A stretch of 64,000 nucleotides of DNA from Hyposmocoma kahamanoa (Eukaryota; Arthropoda; Insecta; Lepidoptera; Cosmopterigidae), in NCBI RefSeq assembly GCF_003589595.1, contig NW_020653945.1:10005027-10069026 (forward strand), given 5' to 3'. Shown here in pieces: positions 23,471 to 36,177 of the stretch (positions within the stretch are counted from its first letter, which is position 1; every line of letters begins with the position of its first letter). The position numbers were made by a program, and so were the translations under genes. The notes beneath the pieces are model-generated. The model was not told the DNA's origin and ran no database searches. It worked only from the letters and a program-made list of their open reading frames with translations.

Positions 23471-24635
23471 TGTCCTCTAAATACGTCCATGGGGATACTT
23501 ATATACTTTTATCTACACACATATCACAAACTCCCTATAATGTGTTCAAAAACCGCAAATTACGACCAGCATAAAGGTAAACTGTTTTGTTAGAACAAAT
23601 TTCTTATCTGTGAAAATGTTATTATTGCTTCATACTATCATTAAATTCGATGCTATTATTACATTCAAATTTCGAACATCTCTGAAAAACAAAACAATTT
23701 GATTTGACCTCAATTCTAATATCAGTCCAGATGAAGTTTTGTTCGAAATGAAATGTCAATAGCAAACAATTTTGATAATTGCACACGTTACTTGATATCG
23801 AATGATATGCTACTTGGGGCCGAATCTAGTTTGTCTATGAATTAAAATTAAAAACTACGGTTGTGTGACATGCGTGAGAAAAGTTTTTATTTGCCGCCAT
23901 TTCGCCAGTCGTAACATGCGGTTCCTGAACACATCACAGAGAGCTTATAATATGTGTATACCTAGATAAAGCAGTGTATGAAACTGTACATAATTAGGCA
24001 TTTAAACATTCGTGAGATGTTTTTATGAAACTCACCTGTCGGCTGATGAAACCATAAACCCACACTCATTTTTTAATGCCTTTCATTATGTAACAGTCAC
24101 ATAAACTACTATTGTTACATGACTTTTCACAAAACATAATAGACTTATCGATAATCAACTTTTAAGTTTATCTTGTACTATCTAAGACTTTTTAGATCTG
24201 TATTTAGTAAGAAGTAATAATATGTATAGCAATGTTTCCCTTCCAATGTTTTGTTTTTATATGTATAGAATTTTAAGGTTTCAAAATTAAGCTTCGTGCA
24301 GGATTCGGATAGCGGTAAAGCCGTGAATAGTCCTTATCAGCGCAGTGTTATCAACTAAATTGTTTTATCACAAAATATGGGCCAATAATTGTTCTACACC
24401 CAGTAAATACACTTGTAAAATTATTTATTAAGAAAGTATTTTAGTTTTAATACAGCAATAAATTACTGTGGCAAGAAAAATACTAAATTTTTTGATGATA
24501 GGAGTTTTGTATTATAACGTATCAATCACTTTCGCTGTTTTGGAATTATAATTGTATTCTGATAATTAGTGTTTTTCTGACGAGTATCTGTGAGTTTATT
24601 ATATTTTTTTGTATGTTCTTAACTTTTAAGGGCAA
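23471..24635. other. Intergenic DNA, nothing recognised
   Basis: AT-rich; no assignment. Confidence 0.4.
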
Positions 24636-24639
24636 TTCT

Positions 24640-24900
24640 TCTTCTTATCGTGACGATGCTTCTTTTAGTTTTGGGCCATATTGACTTTGAATAGTATGTT
24701 GCCGCTTTGAATGCGCTATCCGTAGAGATCTTACCTCGTACAAATTTGAGGGCACGAGAGACACCCGAGCATATTCTCCCTGGTCTGTGTTGGGGCACCA
24801 CAGTCACATCGGGCTAGACTCTGAACCCCCATTTTACAAATCTTTTCTCTACTACGACCTGCCTGAACCCGGGTCACCGCAGATCGCAACCTGGTGGTAG
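24640..24900 (+). repeat. Repeat G
   Basis: cttcttcttatcgtgacgat ... gaatagtatg ... gtagagatcttacctcg is shared, in the same orientation, with 49.67-49.80 kb. The right part (acgacctgcctgaacccggg) extends beyond that copy. Class unknown; a LINE 3' end is possible. Confidence 0.5.
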
Positions 24901-24949
24901 GTAATAGTAATGGAAGAAGGTTAATGGCAAATTATCACGGAAGACAATA

Positions 24950-25315
24950 TTTTTTTTATGATATCAAGTGATGGGACGAACAAGTCGTGCGCCTGGTGGT
25001 AAGCGACACGCCTGTCCACAACCGTTGAATTGCCGCTCAGAGCTTTAAATCTCAAAGATCTGAGAGACATTGCCACTGCGCCCGTAACCCTTGAAAATTA
25101 AAATTAAAAAGCCTTTATTATCTTTCACAAAAGAATTTATTCTTATTTTTAGTAATAAGTTGTAAAGTCCCGTGTGTCTGTGTTTTCATTAGCACCCTAC
25201 GCATTTAAAACCGAAACCAGTAATGCTCATGTTACTCCTTGGCGGCAGAAATAGGTAAGGCGACGGTACTTCCCTGGATGAACTCTTTCACAAGAAGCTC
25301 TACGGCTACGAGAAC
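24950..25315 (-). repeat. Repeat A with a 60 bp AT-rich insertion
   Basis: Standard minus-strand A except that an AT-rich block of about 60 bp (about 25089-25152) interrupts it where gagacataagttgacaagtc is expected. Ends gaagctctacggctac. Confidence 0.85.
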
Positions 25316-25649
25316 ATTATATATTTGTTGTATTATTAATTTGTAATTTCTATTATCGTATTGTATTAGACGACGAATAAACTATTTTTAAATTTTTATT
25401 ATATTTATTGGAAAACCCTGTAGCAGCATTGCTATAGTGCTACATTATGTAGATCTTACGCTACACGAGACTACTTAAATTACGATCTTACGATCTTACG
25501 ATAGAAACGTCATTAAAAAATCTTGGAAAAAGTGAAGTTCCTTGTTCACTCAAGATCAGTCTCGAGAGTCTTTACTATTTTATTTATCCAGAAAACTTCC
25601 GACTCAGCGTCGGGATAAGATCCAGGTTCCGGTTGTATTTCACCTACCT

Positions 25650-25860
25650 ACCGTGGTGGATAATAATTTGACCTACCGCCTCTCAAGCAGTAGGTGTGGG
25701 TTCGATCGAATCTATTCACACATCTCTGAGTTTTTGGGAGTTTATGTGCGAAATAGAATTTGAAATTTAGCATGAGCTTTTCGGTGAAGGAAAACATCGT
25801 GAGGAAACCTGCATACATCTTCAATTAAATGATGTGTGTGAATATTTAAGTTCATTGCAT
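25650..25860 (+). repeat. tRNA-derived SINE with gtgaaggaaaacatcgtg body
   Basis: Head ccgtggtggataataatttg and B box gggttcgatcg, then cggtgaaggaaaacatcgtg aggaaacctgcata. The latter is a widespread lepidopteran repeat motif in my general knowledge. The tail becomes ATA-rich. Confidence 0.65.
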
Positions 25861-26115
25861 GTGACGATAATAACTATAATAATAATAATAACATTAATAA
25901 TAACTGCTCGATACGACACGTATTGTTCACCGGTTCTTAGACCTGAGTCCCTGACCCCGGCCGACTGTCCCATTGCCGGGAAATACCGCCTCTCCCAATT
26001 AAAAATCCAAAATTTAGATTTGATTTAGGTTAAGGGACATGTTTTTGTCATACATTTCTTATTTCTTGTTCTGTCTTAATCTTATTTGTTTGATTACAAA
26101 TTACCAACTTGAATG

Positions 26116-26236
26116 TTTAGTAACAGTAGAGCTCCTTATGAAGGAGTTCATCCAGGGGAAAAATGTTGTCACACCTATTTCTACCGCCAAGCAATAATGT
26201 GCAAAAATATGAGTGTGTGTAATGCGTTCCGTACAT
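26116..26236 (+). repeat. Repeat A, 5' third
   Basis: gtaacagtagagctccttat to the hairpin, whose second arm is disturbed by an insertion (aaaatatgagtgtgtgt). No 3' part. Confidence 0.75.
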
Positions 26237-26239
26237 CGA

Positions 26240-26945
26240 GTACATAACCAGAAATAAGAAATGAAATAAGGGCCATCCATCCCTGGCAACTCATCAGGCA
26301 AATGTGTCTTATATCACTTTTAAATATCAACTAGTTTCCTCTGAAACCACAAACTAAAAAGTTGAAATAGTACAGCGCCAACAACTGACCTGTTTGTACG
26401 TCTCCGTATATTCCAAAAATATTCTGTATTTATTGTAATAAAGATAATATCTCTATCTAGGGGGGCTGTTCCATTCGGTGGAGTGGGAAAAACAGCAAAA
26501 CATCTAATTGTAAAACAAAGTGAATCACATTTCATCGGTAATTAAATATGAAATATGTGATTTTTCAATTTTCGTCCATTGTAGCAAAGCTCAAGTTAAA
26601 CTGGTTGATTTGAAGTAAACCAATTGACTGGTGTCGTCAATTGCGAATTCAGGCTGGCCAATCGGAGCGCAGTTGTCATCGTAATGATTTGACAGAATAG
26701 TTTTCAAACAAATTAAATGGCATTTCGTCACTATTTCTGGTTACTCGATGGTTCCTTGGCAGTAGAAAAATTTTGCGTCCTCCGGGACAGGCTAAGGCGT
26801 CTAAGCGATCTTAGATTTCAATTTTTCTTCAACGTTTTATTTTATTAAAGCGAAGTCAAATCTTCAGTGTAAAATTTAAATTTTGAGGCAACGACACAAA
26901 AGGCACGAATTATTCATCCCATAACTTGACATCATAATAACTTTT
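26240..26945. other. Intergenic DNA, nothing recognised
   Basis: No assignment. Confidence 0.4.
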
Positions 26946-26949
26946 TATA

Positions 26950-27183
26950 AAAAAAACTGACATCAAAACTTTGTGGAATTACATCTATTTGCTGAGTTTC
27001 ATTGAAATCGGTTAACGGAAAGTACGCGAAAGCGGATTCTTCCCCTAGTTTGCCACCCTTAGAGGTGGAATACTTTTTCAACAAAAAAAGAATCATCAAA
27101 ACGGTTCACAAATTATCGCGTAACATACATACAAAAAAATACAGTCGAATTGAAAACCTCCTCCTTTTTTAAATCGGTTGAAA
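26950..27183 (-). repeat. Repeat C, minus strand
   Basis: Both ends present: gtggaattacatctatttgc at the left and aaacctcctccttttttaaa at the right. A short internal deletion lies near 27080. Confidence 0.8.
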
Positions 27184-27680
27184 GTGGATTATAGGTTTAA
27201 AATTTACTATAAAATTTTTTAAAACAACTTCTTCTTCAACTTTGACGTATATAAAAGTTTTATTTCTCGATGTACACATATGTTTCTTATTATTATCTTA
27301 TTTATTAATACAGCAGATCCCACAAGTACGTAATTACAGTACACGATCTTACCCCATCTCGCGAATCCTATATAGGTAAATAAAGACGTTGCGGTAAGAA
27401 AATGAAATTCATTAATGTAAATCTTAATAATTTCCCGCGTCGCATTCGAGCTGGGAAACGTATTAACTTAATTGTTATGTTTATTTACGACGTATATGCA
27501 AATTATACATATTGACATATACTTCTGTATTAGCAGCTATTTTACCCAAAAATTTACCTACATATTGTTATTATATAGGGTTTTTCAGCGAGGACTTTGT
27601 TTTGTAAATCAAAATAAAACAATAAATTTAGATGACAATGATTCACATTCTTATTGTATTAAAAAAGCAAGGTTTGGCAA
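27184..27680. other. AT-rich spacer
   Basis: No gene or repeat recognised. It borders a transposase relic, so its element termini may lie here, but no TIR was found. Confidence 0.35.
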
Positions 27681-27972
27681 TTATGAATGAAAAATTATAT
27701 CTGATGAATATCCACCACGACGACAGTTACAGATGTCGATATTTTCATCAAAGTTTTTAATCACTTTTTGACAAAATGGTGGGTCTATTTCGTTAATCAC
27801 TTCACGATTGGCTTCGTATAGACTCTGTCTTTAACATAACCCAATAAAAAAATATCCAGCGGTGTTAAATAACATGATCGAGCTGGCCACTTAACGGCTG
27901 AATTTCATGAAATTATGCGATAGGGAAATTTGGTTTGCAATAAATTCATTGTTTCGGTGGCTGTGTGACTAT
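27681..27972 (-). pseudogene. Tc1/mariner-superfamily transposase C-terminal relic
   Basis: Minus strand reads HTATETMNLLQTKFPYRIIS, a stop, then NSAVKWPARSCYLTPLDIFL, LGYVKDRVY, and in a second frame REVINEIDPPFCQKVIKNF ... CRRGGYSSDIIF before a stop at 27681-27683. The W-P-R-S-C-x-L-T-P-L-D ... G-Y-V-K block and terminal R-G-G-Y/H tail are typical of an arthropod Tc1/mariner-superfamily (IS630-type) transposase group distinct from the mariner at 4.5 kb. The last catalytic Asp (PLD) is kept; an in-frame stop and at least one frameshift kill it. N-terminal two thirds absent. Confidence 0.8.
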
Positions 27973-28116
27973 TAATAAGTTATTTTGTTAGTTATTAATA
28001 AGTTATTCCACAGGGCAATGCAAGTCATAAAAATATTAGAAACTTTATTGAACAGTTAAAATATAACGATGGCTTTACATAATAAAGGCCACCTAGTTCA
28101 TCAGGAATATGGTCTT

Positions 28117-28396
28117 TGTTTTTTATGATACCAAGAGACGGGACGAACAAATTGTGGGCCTGGTGGTAAGCGACACGCGATCTTTAAACCGCAAAAACGG
28201 AGGGGCACTGCCACTGTGCCCGTCACCCTGAAACATAAGTAGACAAGTCCCATGTGCCTTTGATTTCACCAGCAGCCCTATCATTCAAAGCCGGAACTCA
28301 GTAATATTCACATTACTGCTCGGCGGCAGAAATATGTAGGTAAAGTGGCACTACTTCACTGGTCGAACTCTTTCACAAAGAACTCTACTGCTACTA
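28117..28396 (-). repeat. Repeat A with small internal deletion
   Basis: The segment between aagcgacacg and cgatctttaaa is missing (about 40 bp). Ends aactctactgctac. Confidence 0.85.
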
Positions 28397-28784
28397 AATG
28401 GTTTAACCCGTTACGCGTTCTAGAGACATACGATATCCCTTACGATTTTAGTACTGTAGCATCTTAGAGGTACAGGGTGTATCACACACAGCTATGCTTC
28501 GCCCACCATTTATAAAAATAATATAAAAATATATTTAAAAATAATAATTTGAATTTTGTATATCAAGTCGATAGAGACAGCGTGTGTCTCTAGAGTCTTG
28601 ATCTTTTGAAAATTGTCATATCGTAAACCATTTCAACATTGTCATATGATTATTTTAACCAACGAAAAGCTCTTTGTTCCGTTCACAAGAAAATTCAGGA
28701 TTTTTTTAACAAATCTCAATAATAAGTTGAAAAAGGAACTATTTCTAAATATTCTAATTAATAATAGATAATCTTGATAAGTAG

Positions 28785-28917
28785 CAATGTGTGAAATTAT
28801 ATAACTCTCCTATTTAAGCATGAAAAAGCTATCGACTAACTTCGTTCGCAGAATCTTCAAACCTCTCTCCTAAAAAAGTTGTCATTTTGGAGGTGTGGCC
28901 CAATTATAAGAGTGCGT
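28785..28917 (+). mobile_element. MITE E, left end lost
   Basis: actctcctatttaagcatga to gtgtggcccaattata; the right TIR is mutated. Confidence 0.55.
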
Positions 28918-28919
28918 AT

Positions 28920-30190
28920 TTACTAAAAGTTAATACGTTTGATGAAAAATTTTACAATTCATGAACATTTTCATCACTGAAGTGATGCACATAAGTAATA
29001 GTAAATAATACAATCCTTATTTGATACGTCTGCCCTCATACATTGTGTGTTCACAAATTCATCATTTATTGCTCTTAGGAAGACTTAAGGCGACTCACCG
29101 GAGGAGAAGCGGGAATAACTGTTTTGTTAGAACAAATGGTTTAGGTATTTACCATTAAATAACAATGTTATAAAAAATATACGATACACCGAAAGTATAG
29201 CCTAAAGAATGTGCTAATTCGTTCCACGTCAGTATGTACTTTATCTTATTATATATAGTCCCTAAAAAGGGCTAAAATAAAAGTCTAAAATGAATTATTT
29301 AACGATAAAATATCTAACTTTGCACTCAATTTTTATATGGAGATATTTCTCTTGAAGTATTTACTACAGTGAAAATTTTGGTATTCAACTGAAGCCCTAA
29401 GTTATTAAATTCACTTTTATCCCAAAATTTGAAAATTTCCCAGGTATTTAACAACACGCCACGCTGACCACTGCCCCGTCAGTCGCCATCGGGCGCTTGT
29501 CAATGACGGATCTGTGTAAAATTTTCTCCGCCTGTTTTTATTTTATCCATGATTAATTTTAAACTCGTAGATTACGGGACGCGAGGGCCGGCATTCACAC
29601 CTCACCTTCTCGCGTTCAAGTACCAAGTCTTAACAAAAATGCGTAAGTATAATCTGCAACCTTATTTCGACCTTAACTCATTCAGTTTCAACCGTAACGA
29701 CTTTCTTTCCTAAGCTTTTTATTAATGTTCCCCTTAATCATTGATCGATTCTATGCGAAACACATTTCCTGTTTCAAGTTCCCCTTGCAAATTATTTCTG
29801 CACGAAATAAATTAATAAGGTGGTACAAAATTATTCGTGCGCACAGTGGCGCTCTCTTCAGATGTTACTGAAGCTTAGCACAACGGTATTAGAACTTATA
29901 TCATCCATTCCCAGAGGGTTATAGATTATTGGTTGAGCCCAAATTCCATTTTCCAATAGTTATATATTTATAATAACTCTAAAATTTATGAGAAAAGTTT
30001 TGCAACATATTTGTTTATACACAGCTATAGGGAAAAGTTTTACAAGCATAACTTCGACAAATATGACCTCAGAATTTACGTAGGGTACAGTTTTCAATGC
30101 CTACTAAATACGTGCGGAGCTTTGTTGTTTTCGTTCAAAGTAAATACGGCATCGTAACTACGTCATTTCGTCTGTGCAGGCAGACAGTTT
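28920..30190. other. Intergenic DNA, nothing recognised
   Basis: No frame or repeat assigned; 29440-29800 is less AT-biased and repeat-free. Confidence 0.4.
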
Positions 30191-30192
30191 TA

Positions 30193-30468
30193 ACAGCAGT
30201 AGAGCTCCTTGTGAAAGAGTTTATCCAGGGAAGTACTGCCACTTAACTATTTCTGCCGTGGAGCAGTAATGTGAGTATTACTACGTTCCGGTTTTGAATG
30301 GTAATGGTATTGTTGAAATTACAGATACATGGGACTTGTCAACTTATGTCTCCTAGTGCCCCTCAGATGTTTTTTCGATTTAAACTTTTGCAACTGTTAT
30401 GGACAGGCATGCTTTACCACAAGGCGCACGACTTGATCGGCCGCTCACTTGATATCATAAAAAATGCT
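30193..30468 (+). repeat. Repeat A, near full length
   Basis: From agcagtagagctccttgtg to cgctcacttgatatcat and A-run; the gacgggcgcagtggcagt block is shortened. Confidence 0.85.
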
Positions 30469-31037
30469 ATTTACAGCATATACATATGTATTTACAAAAG
30501 ATTTGCATAATGAAAAATGTGTTGTTGTTCCAAATTTGCCCACCAGCACTAATAAGTTGGTGTCATCAGAAATACGCGGCGAGTTATCCGCCTTCTCAAG
30601 CGCAGCCGGAAAAATTCTACGACGGCGCGCGGCGGTCGAAAAGTTTGAAGTTACCAACTCGCTGCTCACTTCCCTCGTAACTTCAAAGATTGTCGAAAAC
30701 GCTTGCTAGCATATTTCATGAGCAGGCCATATTGATAGGAACGGATTCAGGTGCTTATTATTACTGTTTTTTTTTATTTATTTGAGTCAACACAATCCAA
30801 ACTTATTTAGAAAATAGCGCGAAAGCGAAAAATACAACAAAGCCAACCCACCAGAATACACCGATGATTTTTTTAAATTTTTATCAATTAACATTTTTAG
30901 TTTTTTAATTTTTTTCAACGCTAAGCATGTGTTTTATTTTTAAAACAATAAAAATACAGTCGTCCCGTGAGAGAAAAAAAATATTATCACGATTATTATA
31001 CATAATATAACAAGTAATATTGCATGACTTAGGGCTA

Positions 31038-31347
31038 ATTATTTTTTTTTATAATATCAAGTGACGGGACGAACAAGTCGTGCGCCTGATGGTAAGCTAC
31101 ACGCCTGTCCATAACAGTTGCTGTGCCACTCAGAGCTTTAAACCGCAAAGATCTGAGGGCCACTGCCACTGCGCCCCTCATCCTGAGACATAATTTGACA
31201 ACTCCCATTTACCTGTAATTTCACCAGCACCCTTACCCTTCTAAACCGGAACGCAGTAATGCTGACATTACTGCTTGGCGGCAGAAATAGATAAGGTGGC
31301 AGTACTTCCTTGGACGAACTCTTTCACAAGGAGCTCTACAGCTGCTA
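31038..31347 (-). repeat. Repeat A, full length, next to F
   Basis: Poly-T then ataatatcaagtgacgggac to gagctctacagctgct with no large gap. Its 5' end joins unit F with the same junction as at 37.76 kb. Confidence 0.9.
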
Positions 31348-31620
31348 AATTTACTCTGGCGGTAGTTAGAATAAAACATAGTGCATTTTTTAAATGCGAA
31401 AGAACGGATGGTTGTTTGTTAGACAATAACTTTGTAACGATGGATGTTTACGATCTGGATTGCCAAAGAGAAAAACCCGACCTTTTATGTCGAACCTCAA
31501 TTAATTCGTGGGTAAAATGTAACTAACAGTAAAAATATTTTATCAATGGTTTCCAATATGACGTGTCGAGCAGCGTTCACCGTGCAGTTTATGAAATTAA
31601 AATTCGCTAGTATTGGTGCA
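31348..31620 (-). repeat. Unit F, copy 1 of an inverted pair
   Basis: About 270 bp (including aaaacatagtgcattttt, gaaagaacggatggttgttt, gatctggattgccaaagaga and tttccaatatgacgtgtcga) recurs as the reverse complement at 37480-37756. No motif identifies it. Confidence 0.85.
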
Positions 31621-31635
31621 GGTGCAGTATTGGTC

Positions 31636-31770
31636 AGGGTGACCATGAGACATAAGTTAACAAATCCCATGTGCCTGTAATTTCACCAGCACCCTTACTC
31701 TTCAAAACCGGAACATGGTAATGCTGACATTTCTGCTTGGCGACAGAAATAGGTATGGTGGCAGTACTTT
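31636..31770 (-). repeat. Repeat A, central fragment
   Basis: cagggtgaccatgagacata to gtggcagtactttt; both ends missing. Confidence 0.8.
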
Positions 31771-31994
31771 TAATTAAAATATTAATAATAATAAATATTA
31801 ATCCTAAATTAAAAAACAGTAAATTGTTCGCCACCGTATTTTTAAGGTAATTTATTAACTGCTACATACTCAAGTTCTAAGCATGTAATAATAAAATATT
31901 TTCCACCAAAAGATAAAGATCAGCTTTTAAAAAAAGTTAGCTATAAGAATGGTATCTAGGACCCTCAATTACCAAGATACCATTGCAATATTTT

Positions 31995-32175
31995 ATATAC
32001 AGGGTTATTTTTAAAATACTGTCAACCTCGCAGGACTGTGTTACGAACATCATAAAATACAACTTTTGTCCCATGATTTTTAATAATTCGTCAGATTTTA
32101 TATACAATAAATACATTTAAATAGATCGGTCTAAAAGGTAATAACTCTGTACAACACAGAGATGGGAGAGAAAGC
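31995..32175 (+). repeat. Repeat N, left part
   Basis: acagggttatttttaaaata...caacctcgcaggactgtg...aacttttgtcccatgatttt matches 59797-59960, whose paired right end is at 60.19 kb. Confidence 0.6.
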
Positions 32176-32280
32176 GAGCAAGCTTTTGAAGTGATAGAGT
32201 AATTAGATACGTTTGATTAGCCGTTTAAGTTTGTATAATTACAATTTCTTATATTTTTCTTAAATAGAATAGATATACTT

Positions 32281-32790
32281 TTTAACCGACCTCAAAAATA
32301 GGAGAAAGTTCTCAATTCGACTGTATGTTTTTTTTTGTATGTACACTACTGCATAATACCGCATAGACCGCTTAATAAAGTGTAAACTATTTACACTTGT
32401 TCAGCGTTAAGTACCAGGCTACCAGCGAATCAGAGAAGATCAACATATCAATATCCTGTTTTAATAGTGTCAGTCGCCACTAACAATGGAAGGATTACTA
32501 TTTAGTCCTTTAAAAACGCTCAGGGATTTAACACGTATACTTTATAAATCAAACAAAGGTTTATTTACAACCTTTTTTTAATCTACTTCAAAAACGGAGA
32601 ACGTTCTCTATTCGTCTGTATTTTTTTTTGTGTGTATGTTCCGCGATAACTCTGTAAATTGATTTTGATCATTTTGTTGGAAAGAGGGTACCTCAGATGT
32701 GGATCCATTTAAATTTGAAGAAAATATTCCACCTCTAAGGGTGGTAAATTAGGGGATGAATGACTTTTGAGGTCGGTTTGGTACACTGTT
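32281..32790 (+). repeat. Two repeat C copies in tandem orientation
   Basis: A short 5' piece (32281-32345, accgacctcaaaaatagg) is followed about 230 bp later by a longer copy (about 32575-32785) that jumps from ttaggggatgaatgact to the terminal gaggtcggttt, deleting the usual distal middle. Confidence 0.75.
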
Positions 32791-33056
32791 CTGTTTTGAC
32801 ACCAAATGTGGAGTGGAGACTAGTATAATTATACTAAAATATTTTAATCATCGACTTTTTTAAATTAATCTACATTTACCACATAACATTTACAGGTCTA
32901 CACGTTTCTAAAAAAGCGCCTGCTAAGTTTCTCCGGCGATGTAGCCTGTCCCGTAGCGGCTTTCTAAGTCCATACAAAATATTTCATACCTAGCACATCT
33001 GTCGTGTGCACTCCCGTTTTCACGTGGCCAAAATAAATTAAATGCGAGCCGAGAAG

Positions 33057-33270
33057 TAGCAGTGGAGCTCCTTGTGAACATTACTGTGTTTCTGTTTTGA
33101 AGAGTAAGGGTGCTACAGAACGTCAACATATGTCTCAGGGTGACGGGCGCAGTGGTAGAGCTCCTAGATCTTTTGCAGTTTAAAGCTCTGAGTGGCGCTG
33201 GGTATATGTGTATCGCTTACCACCAGGTGCACGACTTGTTCTTCCCGTCACTTAGTATTATAAAAAAAAA
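33057..33270 (+). repeat. Repeat A, internally deleted
   Basis: gcagtggagctccttgtgaa jumps directly to cattactgtgtttctgtttt, then continues to gtcacttagtattat and A-run. Confidence 0.85.
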
Positions 33271-33274
33271 ACAG

Positions 33275-33975
33275 ACGTGTCAACTTTATAGACAAATACG
33301 CAACGCATAGGTGGCAATGAGAGATAAGTTTTAAGGAAAAATTTTTTGATATACGTATCTCGATTGATGTTAAGTCCAAATTGCAAGTTAGGAAGGTGTT
33401 ACTGCGAAAATGACGTTTTCAAATAGCAGAATTATACATACACTACATGTCATCATGCCCGTCTGCACCTGCTACGCTCCTGACAAATCTCCTTCGCCTC
33501 CTCCACTTACATCAGTCTCTGCAAACATGCCGATCCGATTATTTATCCTTCTAAAAAGGTCGGGTTAAAAGTACAAAGAATAACAAAATTATAATGTTTG
33601 TTTGTTTGTAAATTGGCAGTTGGTACTCATTTACTTATTCACCTAAAAGGAAGACCATCAGATCCTCGCAAATAGAAATATAAAAAGGGACCTAGGTACA
33701 CAATTCAACTAACTTATTACATAAAAAGATCGCTGTTGCTGTAAGTCTATGAATCAAAGAAGTGACCACATGGTGCTCTCCTTGTTGATGTCACGCTCAT
33801 CTTGAAAATATTCAGATAATAGTATTACACAGTGTGGTAAAATTATTGCTTGCACATAAACTAGCTTTGCCGGTAATTGGTATGGACCGAGACGAACCAA
33901 AACGGGGATACGCTGTACTTATTTTGTACTTTAGCGATTGCACTGAGAACTGTAAAATGTAGACATTTATTTCCG
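33275..33975. other. Intergenic DNA, nothing recognised
   Basis: No assignment. Confidence 0.4.
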
Positions 33976-33979
33976 AATA

Positions 33980-34145
33980 ATAATAATAATAGCCACAACA
34001 ATTACCTGGTCTCAAACAAAGAAATTCCCTATATAATGCAATGAAATGAACCCCAAACTAGGTCTAATTTAAATAGAACCCGGGACTTTGTCATCCAGCG
34101 CCTACAGTGCCGATCGCTGCGCTGGTCCACCGAGGACGTCGCACA
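33980..34145 (-). repeat. SINE H with tRNA-like head
   Basis: Reverse complement begins gacgtcctcggtggaccagc and has ggtccc-like gtcccgggttctatt as B-box region, then the body to ccaggtaattgttgtggct. Confidence 0.65.
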
Positions 34146-34452
34146 ATTGTTTAACTGTGCACATGTTGATGCTTAGATGTTGTAATTGTAATTATTTTTG
34201 AAGTCAGTATTAGTGAGTATTGTACGGGAATATTTTACATTGCAGCTTTTGCTGTAACTGTAACTATTTAGTTAAGATTCCACTCTTTGCTTACATTTTC
34301 AACCATTACAAAATAACCGCACTCTCCGAACATCTCCGAAATTTTTCTCATGTTTATTAATTCTTTTTATTTTTGTTTTGCTTGTACAAGTGTTATTATT
34401 AATTTATTAATATATTTTTTGTATTTATGTGTTGTGGCGTTGCAATAAATTT

Positions 34453-34512
34453 ACATTATATTCTATATAATTTCATGTATAATTATTATACATGAAATTG
34501 TATAGATAATGT
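34453..34512. repeat. Inverted duplication, arms 28-31 bp, 1 nt loop
   Basis: Left arm 34453-34483 and right arm 34485-34512 match with a 3 bp gap and one mismatch (core atttcatgtataat/attatacatgaaat). Confidence 0.8.
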
Positions 34513-35569
34513 GACAAAAATGATAAATCCTTGCAAAAATAAATACAAGAACACTTTAACTTTTCTGAGTTCTTGCACTTTTTATTTCTTAGTGCGTCCC
34601 AGGAATCTAAGCAAAGTTACACAGGTGTTCAGCGCCAAGCCCATGCTTAAAGTTTAACGGGCAACGTGCACACCACTCGTAAAATCTTTTAATATAGCAG
34701 AGTGCCTCCCAAATATCTTTCGCTTCCACGGCACCAAACTAGTTTCAACTTCAGATTTATCCGTTAAATTTCGTTTACATGTGGCGATTAATTTAAAAAG
34801 CAGATCCGTGAGTGCTATACAGCAATAATAATATTAAAATACGACTGCAAATCTGAATTCCTACCACAAAATTCAGAGTCAATTTTCATTTATTTTAAAC
34901 GCCTACTTAAACTAAATGTAACTAAGTACAAGCACTAAAATATAAATTTGCTATTTAACATTTCAAGGCGCTACTTTATAAAAAATGGATTGAAAATGAA
35001 AAATGAAAATGGAATGAAATCCATTGCTGTCATTCCAATCAACTACAGAGAGTTTACTGAGTTTCGTACAATTAATTAACAATCGTAAATCTAACAAACA
35101 ATCGGGGTAAATATACAGTCGAAACTAACTTCGGATTTGTTTAATCACAAAGACCAATAAAGAGGCTCGTACATTTCCTGTACAATGGCAGGACTGTAAT
35201 ACCTGATTAGTTTGTACGGCGTCTGTAATCGTATAATAGAACCACCGATTCGGTCCAACCATTTCTTTGTCGCTTATTAGGGAAACTAATTTGCTCAGCT
35301 TAGCCGTGGTGGCAAGCTAAGCTGAAACTATTGTTATTCCAAAGCGAAAACGGCTTACTGTCCCGCCAATTGTATTTTGATTAAATCGCCTTCCGGCTGA
35401 CAACTTAATTAATCTTTATAAGGAAATAGAATTTAGATTCCTAAGGGAGTTGACAGGATTTTAACTTTACAATTAATTTTCGTTTTGTTGGTTCCTCTAA
35501 ATAAATTATGAACTATTATGAACAGATTCAGTATAGATTGCTTCTACGAAAGTCTTAATTATGTAATAT
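34513..35569. other. Repeat-free stretch
   Basis: About 1 kb with no family seen elsewhere in the window, including a small stem (tcagcttagc/gctaagctga) at about 35297-35331. No coding frame. Candidate unique or regulatory DNA, but nothing specific supports that. Confidence 0.35.
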
Positions 35570-35815
35570 TTTTTATAATACCAAGTGACGGAACGAACAA
35601 GTCGTGCGCCTGGTGGTAAGCGACGTGCCTATCCATAACAGTTGCAGTGCCGCTCAGAGCTTTAAATTGCAAAGATCTTAGGGGCACCGCCATTACGCGC
35701 GTCACTCTGAGACAAAGACCCATGTACCTGTAATTTCACCAGCACCCTTGCCTTTCCAAACTGGAACGCAGTAATGCTCTGATTACTACTTGGCGACAAA
35801 AACAGGTATTATGAT
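35570..35815 (-). repeat. Repeat A abutting MITE E
   Basis: Poly-T and ataccaagtgacggaacgaa to ggcgacaaaaacaggtatt; the 5' end of A is missing and MITE E sequence follows directly. Confidence 0.8.
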
Positions 35816-35992
35816 TTCGTACTTGTGGTCCAATGAAGTCAAAAGTGCTTTTATCACATGAAAGTCATAAAACCAATTATGTGAAATTTCGTTAATGTCT
35901 TATAGCATAAAAAAGTTATTAACTAATTTTGTTCGTAGTATCTTTAAGCCTCTCTTTTGAACAGTCGTCATATTGCACATGTGGCCTTATTA
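35816..35992 (+). mobile_element. MITE E, left end lost
   Basis: agtgcttttatcacatgaaa to gtggccttatta (right TIR 35983-35992). The left end was replaced by the adjoining A copy. Confidence 0.7.
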
Positions 35993-36177
35993 CACCAAGA
36001 GTGCCATTTAAGGACTGTCCACACTCATCAAGCCGTGCCCGGGACTTGAACGGGTCGTGCTAGTTTGTATGAATCCCGAGCCCGTCCCGACGGCGCCAGA
36101 TCGGCCACGGGCATGTGTGAACGAGTTCATACAAAATATACGCAGCGATAGTTTTTTGAGCCCCTGACGGAGCTCCG

